64,000 nt of DNA from Dillenia suffruticosa. Taxonomy: Eukaryota; Streptophyta; Magnoliopsida; Dilleniales; Dilleniaceae. The notes under the pieces are model-generated. The model did not search any database. It saw only the letters and a list, made by a program, of their open reading frames with translations, and was not told the DNA's origin. The translations under genes were made by a program, and so were the position numbers. The stretch covers positions 14,286,001 through 14,350,000 of the forward strand of contig JAVTVX010000035.1 in assembly GCA_033439265.1 (NCBI GenBank), in the 5' to 3' direction. This document shows, piece after piece, positions 48,401 to 59,106 of this stretch. Position 1 is the first letter of the stretch, and each line of letters begins with the position of its first letter.

Positions 48401-49647
48401 CACCCTTGATCCTTAGTGACTTTGCTAATGGACAAAAGATTTGAAGTGAGTTGGGGAACAAATAAAGCATTTGATGTTTTTCCAAAAAGTTCAATTTCCC
48501 CAATTTACTCAACTTTCAAATCTTGCCCATTGGCAACACGGACTATCTTATGGTTAGGGAGTTTTTTAAAACGCTTGATTTTTCTTCTATCCCTTACCAT
48601 ATGATGGTCCGTTCCCGAATCATTGAGAAAATTTTCGAAATTGAAAGAGGATAAAGTGCTTTGATTTTTACCATTGGAGGGAGCAAGTTGTTGAAACTTC
48701 TTGGAGATGTCATTGAGTTGACTTTGAAGAGCAGCAAAATCAGCCATGGTAGGTCCTTGAAGCTTGGCGTGAAGTGCATTATGCTACTCGGAAAGTTGCT
48801 CCCTTGGTTTGAAGGTCTTGGGCTTTAAATGAGGATGAAGGTTCCAACACTTCTCCTTTGTATGTCCTCTTTTCTTGCAATGGGTGCATACATCAATTTT
48901 CTTTGGAACTTGATGTGCTTTGGCAGCCATGTGCTCTTCAACGGTAGCCATGTGACCTTGAGCTTCAAGTCTAAGTTTGGAATTTTCTTCCAAACGCATG
49001 CTAACTTCCGTTCGTTGGATCATATTTTGCACTTCTCCAAATGAAGGAAAATCCTTCATTCGGAGAATTTCTTGTCTAAGAAGAGAGTAGGAATCATCTA
49101 GACCCATGAGAAAACCAAAGATTTTATCTTCTTCTTTCCTCTTGTGGAGGACTTTGAGATCTATGGAATCTGGGCGGAGAGTGGAGAGCTCATTCCAAGT
49201 ATCAGTATATTCCCCAAAGTATTGAGGAAGTGATTTCCCTTCCTTTTTGATGTTTGAAATTTGTCGTTTGAGCTCAAAAATTCTGCCAAGGTTAGATTCT
49301 TGGCCATAAAGAGAAAACATTGTGTCCCATATTAGTTTTGCATTGGGAGCACAAGTCACCATGGCTTTGTGTGTTTCATCCATGGAATTGAGTAGAAGAA
49401 AAAACACATGATTGTCCCTCTTCTTCCATTCTCTGAAGGAAGAATCCAGCTCTTCAAGTGGTTGATCAAGTATGTGACCCTCCAAGTTGTGAAGTTCCAG
49501 CGCTCTTCTCATCAAGGCTGCCCATTGATAATAATTTCCTCCTCTTAATTGAATGGAGGATATATTTTGAAATTGGGTAATGTTGATGGAAGGTGGAAGG
49601 TCACCCAACCTTGAAGAGGAAGGGATCGAAGTTTGCTCTGATACCAT
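45454..49647 (-). pseudogene. E2 gag-pol, broken
   Basis: Minus-strand E-type polyprotein remnant: Gag with knuckle CTHCKKRGHTKEKC near 48870, a protease-region remnant, pre-integrase WHKRFGHPSD, integrase core with RTDHGGEF, the RLRVPRSEW block, reverse transcriptase YVDDIIITGND near 46410, and RNase H FCDADWASD and HCDNQSAIH. About five breaks in all. More decayed than E1 or E3, although its LTRs are similarly young. Confidence 0.9.
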
Positions 49648-50107
49648 GTTGAAATATCAAAAAATAGAGCACAAGAAATGAAGAATACTTCTGAATTTTA
49701 TTGAAGAAGAATGAGAGCATACATGGACAGATTTGAGAGCATTTTTCTCATAGAGTTTTGGAGATACAATGAGGCTCTATTTATAGAGAAAAGGAAAAAA
49801 TAGCCAGTAGATAGTGATTCAAAAGTAATATTCCCGTTGGAGCTCAAACCCCAAGGAATTCCAACAGCTAGTTTTTTGACTGTTGAAATATATACTACCC
49901 AAACTGTCCTTAGCTATTTGGGTTTGCTTCCTAGACTTTTCTCCAAACTTTTGGGCTTCCTTGGGCCTATTTTTGAATGTATTTTGGGTTGGTTAAGGCT
50001 GCCCAAATGTGTCATGCTTGCTGGACAATGCAGGCTGATTTTTGGGCTTCTAAGTAGATGCACTTGGTTGGTGATGAAGATGGGTTAAGTTATCCTTCTT
50101 TTCAACA
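49647..50107 (-). repeat. E2 5' LTR
   Basis: 461 bp, next to the primer-binding site complement gctctgatacca. Its outer end at 50107 abuts unrelated sequence. Confidence 0.94.
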
Positions 50108-50829
50108 CCTTAATTGTAAAAAAATAAAAAAAAGGAGTAGAAGATGGAGAAGAAGGAAAAGGATTTGAACTTCCTTGATAGGTCTTCAAGTACAAGAGCC
50201 GATACATCACGCAGGGGTGATGTAACCTAAGGGCAAAACATCAAACCCTTAAGCCCTACTTATCACACAAAGGTGATGTTACTCAATGGGTCTTTCGCAC
50301 CCTTAAGCCCTAAGTAGTTTTCTCACGCTGGAGAAGGAACTCTCTTCCTCAGAATTCTGATATTTTATTTCTAAAAACTGCTTCCTACAAATAAGGAAGG
50401 CCTGCCCTATTTATAGAAGTTGAGGGGGCATGAAAGGGCCTTATTACATACAACTTTTGGAATAAAAAAATCATAATACATAATAACTACCTTGGTGGTT
50501 GTAACTACCCTTATTTCCTAATGAAAACCTTAGAAAAATAGATGGAATTTATTCATAAAACCAGTTACTGCATGGAGGAACAAAAGGTTGCTTTGCATGG
50601 CATGGTGCTGCCTGCGTGTGTTGCTCATGCGTTGTGGCACGCTGGCCATGCACTGGTGCTATCTCCTAGGGCCATGGCTCATTTTCCTCGAGCATTCTCT
50701 CTGTTCCCTCTAGCCATGTGTCTCTAAATGATGTCTCTTCACTTGCTGGCTCGACTACATGTATTTCCATGCTTATATCTTTGTGCTTGTGGTGCATTAA
50801 GGCATGGTAGTACATTGCCTTGTCTTCCA
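50108..50829. other. Unclassified 722-bp segment between E2 and E1
   Basis: It matches no other part of the window. The minus strand has a TATA-like box in ctataaataggg (about 50408-50419) and an AT-rich leader, resembling the promoter half of an unrelated LTR. A short duplicated module (tcacgcaggggtgatgt / tcacacaaaggtgatgt, each followed by cccttaagccct) lies at about 50206-50315. A minus-strand stretch near 50666-50829 could encode about 54 residues but has no recognisable motif. It has no clear terminal repeats and no target duplication. Confidence 0.55.
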
Positions 50830-51259
50830 TGGCGTACTGCATGTTCGTAGGAGGCAACTTGGTAGCACGGAAGAGCAAAAAACAACATGTGGTGTCAAGA
50901 TCGAGTGCAGAGGCTGAGTATAGAGCAATGGCGTCAGCAGCCAGTGAGATTGTATGGTTGAAGGCTCTAGTAGAGGAATTAGGGTTCAATGTTTCTACAC
51001 CAATCAACTTGCATTGTGACAATCAATCGGCAATTCATATTGCATCCAATCCGGTCTTCCATGAAAGGACTAAACACATAGAAGTTGATTGTCACTTCAT
51101 TCGACAAAAGGTGGAAGAAAAGCTTATAGCCACTCCCTACATCAAAGGAAAAGAGCAACTAGCTGATATCTTCACAAAAGGGGGAACTGCAATGCATCTT
51201 CAAGAAATCATGAACAAGTTGGGCACTATCGATATCTACACACCCAACTTGAGGGGGAG
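50830..51259 (+). pseudogene. E1 pol, terminal RNase H segment
   Basis: Begins at the YCMFVGGNLVA block of RNase H, with AEAEYRAMA, HCDNQSAIHIA and the C-terminal NLRGSVE, then the polypurine tract (51251-51259). It belongs to E1, because the 3' LTR that follows carries the acccg duplication matching the E1 5' side. Confidence 0.88.
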
Positions 51260-51708
51260 TGTTGAAAAGAAGGATAACTTAACCCATCTTCATCACCAAC
51301 CAAGTGCATCTACTTAGAAGTCCAAAAATCAACATGCATTGTCCAGCAAGCATGGCCCATTTGGGCAGCCTAAACCAACCCAAAATACATTCAAAAATAG
51401 GCCCAAGGAAGCCCAAAAGTTTGGAGAAAAGTCTAGGAAGCAAACCCAAATAGCTAGGGGCAGTTTGGGCAGCATATATTTCAACAGTCAAAAAACTAGC
51501 TGTTGGAATTCCTTGGGGTTTGAGCTCCAACGGGAATATCACTTTCTACTGGCTATTTTTCCCTTTTCTCTATAAATAGAGCCTCATTGTATCTCCAAAA
51601 ACTATGAGAAAAATGCTCTCAAATCTGTCCATGTATGCTCTCATTCTTCTTCAATAAAATTCAGAAGTATTCTTCATTTCTTGTGCTCTATTTTTTGATA
51701 TTTCAACA
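51260..51708 (+). repeat. E1 3' LTR
   Basis: 449 bp, followed by acccg and then C coding sequence. Confidence 0.95.
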
Positions 51709-51713
51709 ACCCG

Positions 51714-52239
51714 GCATGGGAATTTGGATGAAGAAAAATTACAGCTCTCAAATCATGGGGTATTGTGATGCAGACTGGGCTGGAAATTCAGAAGATAGAA
51801 GATCAACCACGGGATATTGTATGTTCGTTGGAGGAAATTTAGTAGCTTGGAAAAGCAAAAAACAACATGTTGTATCAAGATCAAGTGCTGAAGCGGAATA
51901 TAGAGCTATGGCAGCCGCAACAAGTGAGATAGTTTGGTTGAAAGCTCTAATTGAGGAGATAGGGTTCATAGTTTCAACTTCGATCCAACTCTATTGTGAC
52001 AATCAATCAGCAATTCGCATAGCCTCAAATCCGGTTTTTCATGAAAGAACAAAACATATTGAGGTAGATTGCCACTTTGTGAGGCAAAAGATTGAAGATA
52101 AGCTCATCTCACCAAGTTTCACAAGGAGTGATCATCAAGTAGCTGACATCTTCACCAAGCCGGGAACCACAAAGCACATCCTCAAGAATATGGGCAAGTT
52201 GGGTGTCATAGACATATACACACCCAACTTGAGGGGGAG
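51714..52239 (+). pseudogene. C pol, terminal segment (RNase H)
   Basis: Resumes C RNase H after E1: GMGIWMKKN, YCDADWAGN, AEAEYRAMA, YCDNQSAIR and NLRGSVE, running into the polypurine tract and 3' LTR. Confidence 0.9.
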
Positions 52240-52602
52240 TGTTGAAATGAAGCATAATTAGGCTTCATAGCTAGTTGATGCTAGGATTAAGTGTACAAAC
52301 CTAATTCAATGGGTATTTCAGCAGGCTGAGGAACTAGCCGTTGGAGGTCCCAACGGCTAGTTCCCATTCTAGCCGTTGGAGGTCCAACGGCTAGTAGAGA
52401 AGGAGAGGGCTTTATGCCCTCTCCACTCTCTCTTTTCTCTCAAATCTCTCCCCTCTCCATCCTCTATAAATAGGGCAGCATGTTGCCCTCTCAAAGCATG
52501 AAAAAAATGCCTTCAACCTCTTGTATGCTCTCTTTGAAACATCAATAAAGTACTTGAAGTTCTTATTCATTTCTCATTGCTTGCTTCTTTGGAATTTCAT
52601 CA
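52240..52602 (+). repeat. C 3' LTR (short variant)
   Basis: 363 bp against 443 bp for the 5' copy. The difference is one block covering the GC-rich inverted repeat in U3. All four YCYAACGGYYA motifs and the TATA box are kept. Followed by ctttg (52603-52607), the right-hand target duplication. Confidence 0.95.
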
Positions 52603-53276
52603 CTTTGGACTAGACTCAAGGATCCTTCAAAACAACTAACAAATTCATCACAAGTTCATAACCAAAACACAAGATCCATAACTTTTAACAAGTGCAGAAT
52701 TTTCCTTACCTCAAAACTTGATGTTTCAAGCCCAAATCTAAACTTTCCTTCAAAGATCCTCTCTTCCTCCTTGTCCTTAACTTTCAGCCAACATAAGTTC
52801 ATCAAATTAGGAAATCCTTTTTGGCTCCAAATCAACATATGTTATACAAGAGATGGAGAGGAAGCTTTCTTACCTAAAGTTGTTGAAGAAAAATTGAAAA
52901 ACCCATAGATCTCTTTACTTGAACCTCACTATTTCTATCCTTGAATCACTAAGCTAGACTTTTCCTTTCCTTCCAATTTTTGGATATGTTGTTTTAGGGG
53001 TGATGAGTGTTTGATTTATGTAAAAACATTTAAGGTTGCTTGAAGAATTCAAGCTCTTGTTCAAGAGAGGGTCACGATCATGAGAGGATGGAGAGGCTTT
53101 TGATTTTTTTTTTCTTTCTTCAACGCTCACGGATTTGAGAAGGTAGTGGAGGCTAGGTCTTCTTCTTTTATTAAGCCTCATTCACTTTACTTAAATCCAA
53201 TCTCAACCATCCATATTTTCAAGACAATTTTCTAACATTTGGATCACATTTAATATAACAAGACTAGTCTATCTTC

Positions 53277-53301
53277 CTCTCTCTCTCTCTCTCTCTCTCT
53301 C
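53277..53301. repeat. (CT)n microsatellite in the G LTR, second copy
   Basis: Counterpart of the run at 5540-5561, a few units longer. Confidence 0.9.
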
Positions 53302-54050
53302 ACGTTTTTTCCCTCTCTCTCTTTCACTCTACAACCCAACAACACTCAAATTGCTCATTTATTATGTCTCTCAATGTGTCTCCCTCTAACAAATCCATTG
53401 GGCCAAGAAAAATCCTTCATTTTTCCATTCATTTTAAACCCTTGGATCAACTACCTCAAATGTCAACATTTTGCAACTCTTCATTTCTCCTCACTTGGCC
53501 GGCCATGCATTTCTCCTTCCCAAATAAGCTTTTTTGTTCATGCATTATGAGGAAACAAAGTTGAATTTGGCTTGTTTTTTAACCCTTGATCATTTTCTTG
53601 AATTTTCTCCACCATTGGATCCTTTTGTGCCAACTAGACATTATCTTCTTTAATCCGATGGGTACATTCTAGTTATAATCCAACTAATTATTTTAACTAT
53701 CCCATATTCTTTTTCCTTAAATTTTTATTTGTTTCGGATGTGCCTCTTGACATGTAAAAATTATTTTTAACTCTGAAAATTCCCAAACCCTCACACTAAG
53801 CCCAAAACCTCATATTAGGTCGAATTAAATTGATTCTACATCATAACGAGGGTGTTTAGCCTTGCCGAGAGGCTTTCGTCTCAAATTAGGATTTTCGGCT
53901 AACATTTACAGAAATTCCTGATTTCGCTCTATGAACTATGATTTATCGATATTTGAAGTTCTCATATACTTCTAAGGCCATTCTAATTATTATTTGACTT
54001 TAAGTGGTCATTTTGGAAAAATTTCGTTTCTGGCGATTTTTGTCAAAATT

Positions 54051-54104
54051 TTCGAAAACGATTTTATCGGAAAAATTTTCGAAAACGATTTTATCGGAAA
54101 AATT
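54051..54104. repeat. 27-bp tandem duplication in the G LTR
   Basis: Two exact 27-bp units (54051-54077 and 54078-54104). The matching place in the other LTR copy (about 6308-6340) has one unit, so the duplication arose after G inserted. Confidence 0.88.
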
Positions 54105-54200
54105 TTTAAGTGAATTTTTTATATATAGAAGCTGAAGAATATTTTATATATTTCATGAACAGGAGTACAATAGTACGGACTCCGCAATTTTGGTGTTACA

Positions 54201-54266
54201 TTTTCTATGCAGCTTACTTCATGTAGTTTGGCTACAAAAGAGCATCTTTTTTCTTTAAGTTCTAGA
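54201..54266. other. Short flank between G and F
   Basis: 66 bp, the only sequence here that could be host DNA or the remnant of another element. It starts ttttctat, the same 8 bp that follow the other G LTR copy at 6429. It ends ctaga, the presumed left target duplication of F. Confidence 0.6.
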
Positions 54267-54683
54267 TGTTGAAATAAAGCACAATTAGAGCATATGGTTG
54301 TCCCAATCCAGTAAACTTTGTGCTCTTAGAGCAAGACCCAAATGTAAAGTAAAAAGGGAGGCAATTTAATGGGCCTTAAATGGATCTAGCCCACGGGTTT
54401 CGGGCCCAGCCCGGGCCAGCAAAATTAGGGGCCAAAGGCCCCCAACGGCTAGTAAAAGAACTAGCCGTTAGGTCCAACAGATAGAGAGGGCAATGCCCTC
54501 TCTCCCCCTTTTATTTTCTACTCTCTCAACTCTCTTTCTCTTCTTCTATAAATAGGGCAGCTAGTTGCTTTTAAGAGGCTTGAAAAAATGCCTTCAATCT
54601 CTTGTATGCTCTCTTTGAAACATCAATAAAGTACTTGAAGTTCTTATTCATTTCTCATTGCTTGCTTCTTTAGAATTTCATCA
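54267..54683 (+). repeat. F 5' LTR
   Basis: 417 bp. The R-U5 half (from about 54600) is nearly identical to C, ending TTTCATCA; the U3 half is F-specific. Confidence 0.94.
54441..54554 (+). promoter_or_regulatory. F LTR promoter: MSA-type pair and TATA
   Basis: Exact YCYAACGGYYA matches at 54441-54451 (+) and 54462-54472 (-, reading CCTAACGGCTA), head to head. TATA box tataaata at 54547-54554. GGGCCC and TGGGCC-type motifs lie just upstream (about 54395-54440). Confidence 0.55.
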
Positions 54684-57600
54684 TGGTATCAGAGCAGGCA
54701 TTCATTCCTTCCTCATCTAATCTTGGTGATCCACCACCACAAATTAGCACCTCAATGTTCACTTCCATTCTTTTAGATGCTTCAAATTAGAACGCATGGC
54801 AAGACACCATCAAGAGGTCTCTAAACTTCTTCAATCTCGAAAACCACATATTTGAAGACTCTCTTGATGATGCTGATCCGTCGTACAAAGTATGGAAAAA
54901 GAGAGATGATCAAGTGGTGGTACTCTTACAAATGTCTTTAGACAAAACCCACAAAGCAATGGTCACTTGTATTCCCAATGCCAAGTCTTTGTGGGATCAA
55001 ATGCATGCTCTTTATGCTCAAAAAACCAACACCGGTAGAATATTCGAATTGAAAAAGAAAATCTTCTACATTCAAAAAGGAGGAAAGACCCTACCCGAAT
55101 ATTTTGGGGAATATAGGGATCTTTGGAATGAGCTTAATATTTTAAGGCCTCCAACCTCAAATCTCAAAACTATCCTTCAAAGGAATGATGAAGACATGAC
55201 CTTTGGTCTTTTAATGGGTCTTGGAGAAGAGTATGCACCTATATGTCAAGAAATTCTTAGAATGAAGATTTTTCCTTCATTCCAAGAAGTTCAATTCATG
55301 GTGCAAAGAGCTGAAACAAGCATGAAGCTTGAAGAATCATCCAAGCCCAAAACCGAAGCTCAAGCATTCAAATCTGTCCAAGAAGAGCATCCAGCCAACA
55401 AACCTCAAAATTTCACCAAAAGAGATTTTTGCTCCCATTGTAAGAAACCTGGTCATAGAAAGGAGAAATGTTGGCATCTCCATCCCCATATGCGGCCAAA
55501 ATACAACAAAAGGGAAGGTGACCAAATGGCAAGTGTCCAACATGTTTCTCAAGTTGCTGCCCTAGAAAGCAAAATGGAGGAAATGCAAAAGGAGATGAAA
55601 AAGCTCGTTGGCAAGATTACTTTGCATTCTGGTAATCTCTTAAATACATCTCATTCATGGCTTATTGATTCTGGTTGTGATAATCATATGATAAAAGAAA
55701 AAAGCAAAATTAAAAGACTCATTCCTCTCACTGATTCTAGGATTGTTAAGGTAGCTAATGGTGAGAAACTAAGAGTTGATCATCTAGGTGAAATTGAGTT
55801 ATTTGGCAAGAAAACTAAAGCTCTATATGTGCCTAAATTTAATTCTAATCTTTTATCCATTGGAAAGATAACCAAAGAACAAAATTGCAAAATTACATTT
55901 GATCCTAATGAAGTTGTTTTTCAGGACCTCAAAACGAATCATTTGATTGGCAAGGGGTCTAGGAGGTACAACCTATACTACTTGGATCAAGAAAACTGAG
56001 CTTTTGTTGCCCAAAGTCAAATGCATTCATTATGGCATGCTCGTCTATGTCATCTTGGGGACTTAGCTTTGAAACGCCTATTTCCAAATCTAGTAGTAGA
56101 AAATAGGCATTGCAAAGCTTGTGTTCTTGGAAAACAAACTAGAGTGTATTATCCCATTTCCAATACTATATATGAGAATGCATTTGAACTTGTTCATTCT
56201 GATGTTTGGACCTCACCCATAGCATCTCATAATGGTTTTAAATACTTTGTGACATTTATTGATCACAAAACTAGATATACTTAAGTATACCTATTGGTAA
56301 CCAAATATGAGGTTTTTGAAGCTCTTAAGAGCTATTATAGATATGTCACCAAACAATTCAATGCCAACATCAAAATCATTAGGTTTGACCATGGGGGGGA
56401 GTATACTAGTCATGCATTCAAAAACTTCTTAGATGAAAAGGGGATCTTGCACCAAAAATCATGTGTCTACACTCCACAACAAAATGGAGTTGCCGAAAGG
56501 AAAAATAGGCACTTGTTAGAAACAGCTAGGGCCATGATATTTCATTCTAATGTGCCTAAAAATTTTTGGAGTGAGGCAATAAAAACCGCTGCCCATCTCA
56601 TTAATCTTATGCCCACTCAAGTTCTAGGAGGTAAATCCCCATTAGAGCTACTCTTAGGAAGAAAACCTAATATCTCCCATCTTAAAGTTTTTGGATGCTT
56701 ATGTTATGTCCATGTACCTGAAAATTTCAGAAGCAAGTTAGAGTAAAGGGGGAGAAAATGTGTGTTCTTAGGATACTCAACATTTGAAAAAGGGTATAAA
56801 TGTTATGATCCACTAACCAAAAAACTATACACATCCAAGGATGTGATATTTGTAGAAAGAGAATCTTATTTTTCAGGAAAAGAAAATCAAGATCAAGATG
56901 GAAAAGGAGAAGCTCAAGATCTATGGAACATTATTCTCCCAAGTATCAATCATCCCTCTCATCCGAATATTGAACAAGAACCAGCTCCGAATGTTCATGA
57001 AGATCCGGCTCAAGAAGATCCCTCACCATCTCATTCTGATCAAGAAACCATTCAAGAACAAGGGGGAGATGATTCGGAGCAAGAGCTGGCCATAGAACAA
57101 GAGGAACAAATCATAGATGAACCACCTCCTCCTCTTCGTAGATCAACAAGGCTTAGGCTTCCTCCCTCCGAATGGATCAACAAAAGAGTCTTCTATAACT
57201 CTAAAGTAACTTCTCATCCCATTTCCAAATATTATTCAATTGCTAATACTTCTTGCAGCCATCAAAGATTTATTCGGAACATAGATCTTCATGAAGAACC
57301 AAGATCTTTTGAAGAAGCTAAAAACCAACCTCAGTGGGTGCAAGCTATGAAGGATGAGTTGGAAGCTTTAGCAAAAAATGGAACATGGGAAATAACATCA
57401 CTTCCAAAAGGGAAAAAAGCCGTAGGGTGCAAGTGGGTCTACAAAATCAAACACAAAAGTGATGGGAGTCTTGACAAATACAAGGCAAGATTAGTTGCCA
57501 AGGGTTTTACTCAAGCTTATGGAGTAGACTACAAGGAAACATTTGCTCCCGTGGCAAAAATGAATACATTTGTGTACTCTTATCCCTTGCTGCCAACTAC

Positions 57601-58657
57601 TCTCTACCTCTATTTCAAATGGATGTTGCAAATGCCTTTCCTCAAGGGGACTTAGAAGAAGAGGTGTATATGGAGGTTCCTCCGGGTTTCTCTCATCAAG
57701 ACAACAAAGTTTGCAAATTAAAGAAAGCTATCTATGGACTTAAACAATCTCCAAGAGCTTGGTATGCCAAACTTAGTTCTACTCTTATTGATCATGACTT
57801 TAAGAAATGCACTAGTGACTCATCTCTTTTTGTTAAGAAACTAAAAGATAAATTCATTATAGTCCTAGTATATATAGATGATATAATCATAACCAGAAAT
57901 GACTTGAACTTAATTAATCAAGTTAGGAAATTTCTCCAAACAAAGTTTGAGATTAAGGACTTAGGGAAACTAAAGTACTTTCTAGGGATAGAACTTGCCT
58001 ATTGTCCAAATGGGTTTGTTCTATCACAAAGAAAGTATGTGCTTGATCTTTTGCAGGAAACCGAAAAGTTAGGTGCCAAGCCCGCATGTAGTCCGATCAG
58101 CACTTCTTGTGGTCTTAAAGATGAAGACGAAGAGTTTAACAGAGATACCAAAGGCTTCTAGGGAGACTAATCTATTTCATGATAACAAGGCCCGATATCT
58201 CCTTTGTTGTGGGACAAGTTAGCCAACATATGCACAAGCCAAAAAGAAAGCATTGGAGAGCCACCGAAAGAATACTTCACTACCTAAAGGGCACACCTGG
58301 CATGGGAATTTGGATGAAGAAAAATTGCAGCTCACAAATCATAGGGTATTGTGATGCGGATTGGGCCGGAGATTCTGAAGATAGAAGATCAACTACAGGA
58401 TATTGCATGTTTGTTGGAGGAAATCTAATAGCTTGGAAAAGCAAAAAACAACATGTGGTGTCAAGATCAAGTGTTGAAGCGGAGTATAGAGCAATGGCAG
58501 CTGCAACAAGTGAAATAGTTTGGTTAAGGGCTATAATTGAAGAGCTAGGGTTCATAGTTCTAACTCCAATTCAACTCTATTGTGACAACCAATCAGCAAT
58601 TCACATAGCCTCAAATCCAGTGTTTCATGAAAGAACAAAACATATTGAGGTAGATTG
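54683..58657 (+). pseudogene. F gag-pol, main segment, broken
   Basis: Close relative of the C and C' polyproteins. Recognisable: Gag with knuckle CSHCKKPGHRKEKC near 55430, the heptad-like segment, protease LIDSGCDNHM, integrase core region with GVAERKNRH, acidic linker, RRSTRLRLPPSEW, reverse transcriptase, and RNase H up to KHIEVDC, where E3 interrupts. About five or six breaks. Confidence 0.88.
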
Positions 58658-59106
58658 TGTTGAAATATCAAAAAATAGAGCACAAGAAATGAAGAATACT
58701 TCTGAATTTTATTGAAGAAGAATGAGAGCATACATGGACAGATTTGAGAGCATTTTTCTCATAGTTTTTGGAGATACAATGAGGCTCTATTTATAGAGAA
58801 AAGGGAAAAATAGCCAGTAGAAAGTGATATTCCCGTTGGAGCTCAAACCCCAAAGAATTCCAACAGCTAGTTTTTTGACTGTTGAAATATATGCTGCCCA
58901 AACTGCCCCTAGCTACTTGGGTTTGCATCCTAGACTTTTCTCCAAACTTTTGGGCTTCCTTGGGCCTATTTTTGAATGTATTTTGGGTTGGTTTAGGCTG
59001 CCCAAATGGGCCATGCTTGCTGGACAATGCATGCTGATTTTTGGACTTCTAAATAGATGCACTTGGTTGGTGATGAAGATGGGTTAAGTTATCCTTCTTT
59101 TCAACA
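58658..59106 (-). repeat. E3 3' LTR
   Basis: 449 bp. Plus-strand termini TGTTGAAATATC and CTTTTCAACA. Confidence 0.96.

Larger units (their letters stand above)
44993..50107 (-). mobile_element. Ty1/copia element E2 inserted in E1
   Basis: Minus-strand E copy with two 461-bp LTRs (44993-45453 and 49647-50107), primer-binding site complement at 49635-49646 and polypurine tract complement at 45454-45462. The left flank is tgtag; the right flank starts cctta, so no target duplication is visible. The LTRs differ at about five positions (about 0.4 million years). The coding region is broken, with about five breaks. Confidence 0.93.
41016..51708 (+). mobile_element. Ty1/copia element E1 inserted in C
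   Basis: 449-bp LTRs at 41016-41464 and 51260-51708, flanked by the perfect duplication acccg (41011-41015 and 51709-51713). C RNase H coding resumes on the right. Internal sequence is split by E2 and an unclassified segment (44993-50829). The LTRs differ at about four positions, giving roughly 0.3 million years. Not functional, because of the insertions. Confidence 0.94.
15107..52602 (+). mobile_element. Ty1/copia element C, outer shell of the nest
   Basis: 5' LTR, primer-binding site (15550-15561), coding sequence in four segments separated by nested insertions, polypurine tract gagggggag (52231-52239) and 3' LTR, with the duplication ctttg on both sides. Segments: 15550-17403, then D2; 38907-39669, then a solo B LTR; 40009-41015, then E1; 51714-52239. 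The LTRs differ at about two or three positions where they can be compared, suggesting roughly 0.2-0.3 million years. Besides the insertions, C has a few breaks. Confidence 0.92.
5070..54200 (-). mobile_element. Ty3/gypsy chromovirus (Tekay/Del-like) G, old and broken
   Basis: Minus-strand gypsy element. Its 3' LTR is at low coordinates (partly off-window, interrupted by A1), its internal region spans 6429-12855, and its 5' LTR is split into 12856-15106 and 52608-54200 by copia C. The link across C rests on the matching duplication ctttg at both ends of C and on the match of 52807-54200 to 5070-6428. Gene order PR-RT-RH-IN with a C-terminal chromodomain-like tail places it with plant chromoviruses. 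By eye the two LTR copies differ by roughly 6 percent, so it is several-fold older than the copia elements. It is heavily decayed, with ten or more breaks. Confidence 0.85.
52608..54200 (-). repeat. G 5' LTR, outer part
   Basis: Continues the LTR interrupted by C at 15106. From about 52807 it is colinear with the 3' LTR copy at 5070-6428. The plus-strand end TGGTGTTACA at 54191-54200 is the LTR start on the minus strand. Together with 12856-15106 this gives an LTR of about 3.8 kb, long but within the known range for Tekay-type elements. No gene is visible. Confidence 0.8.
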
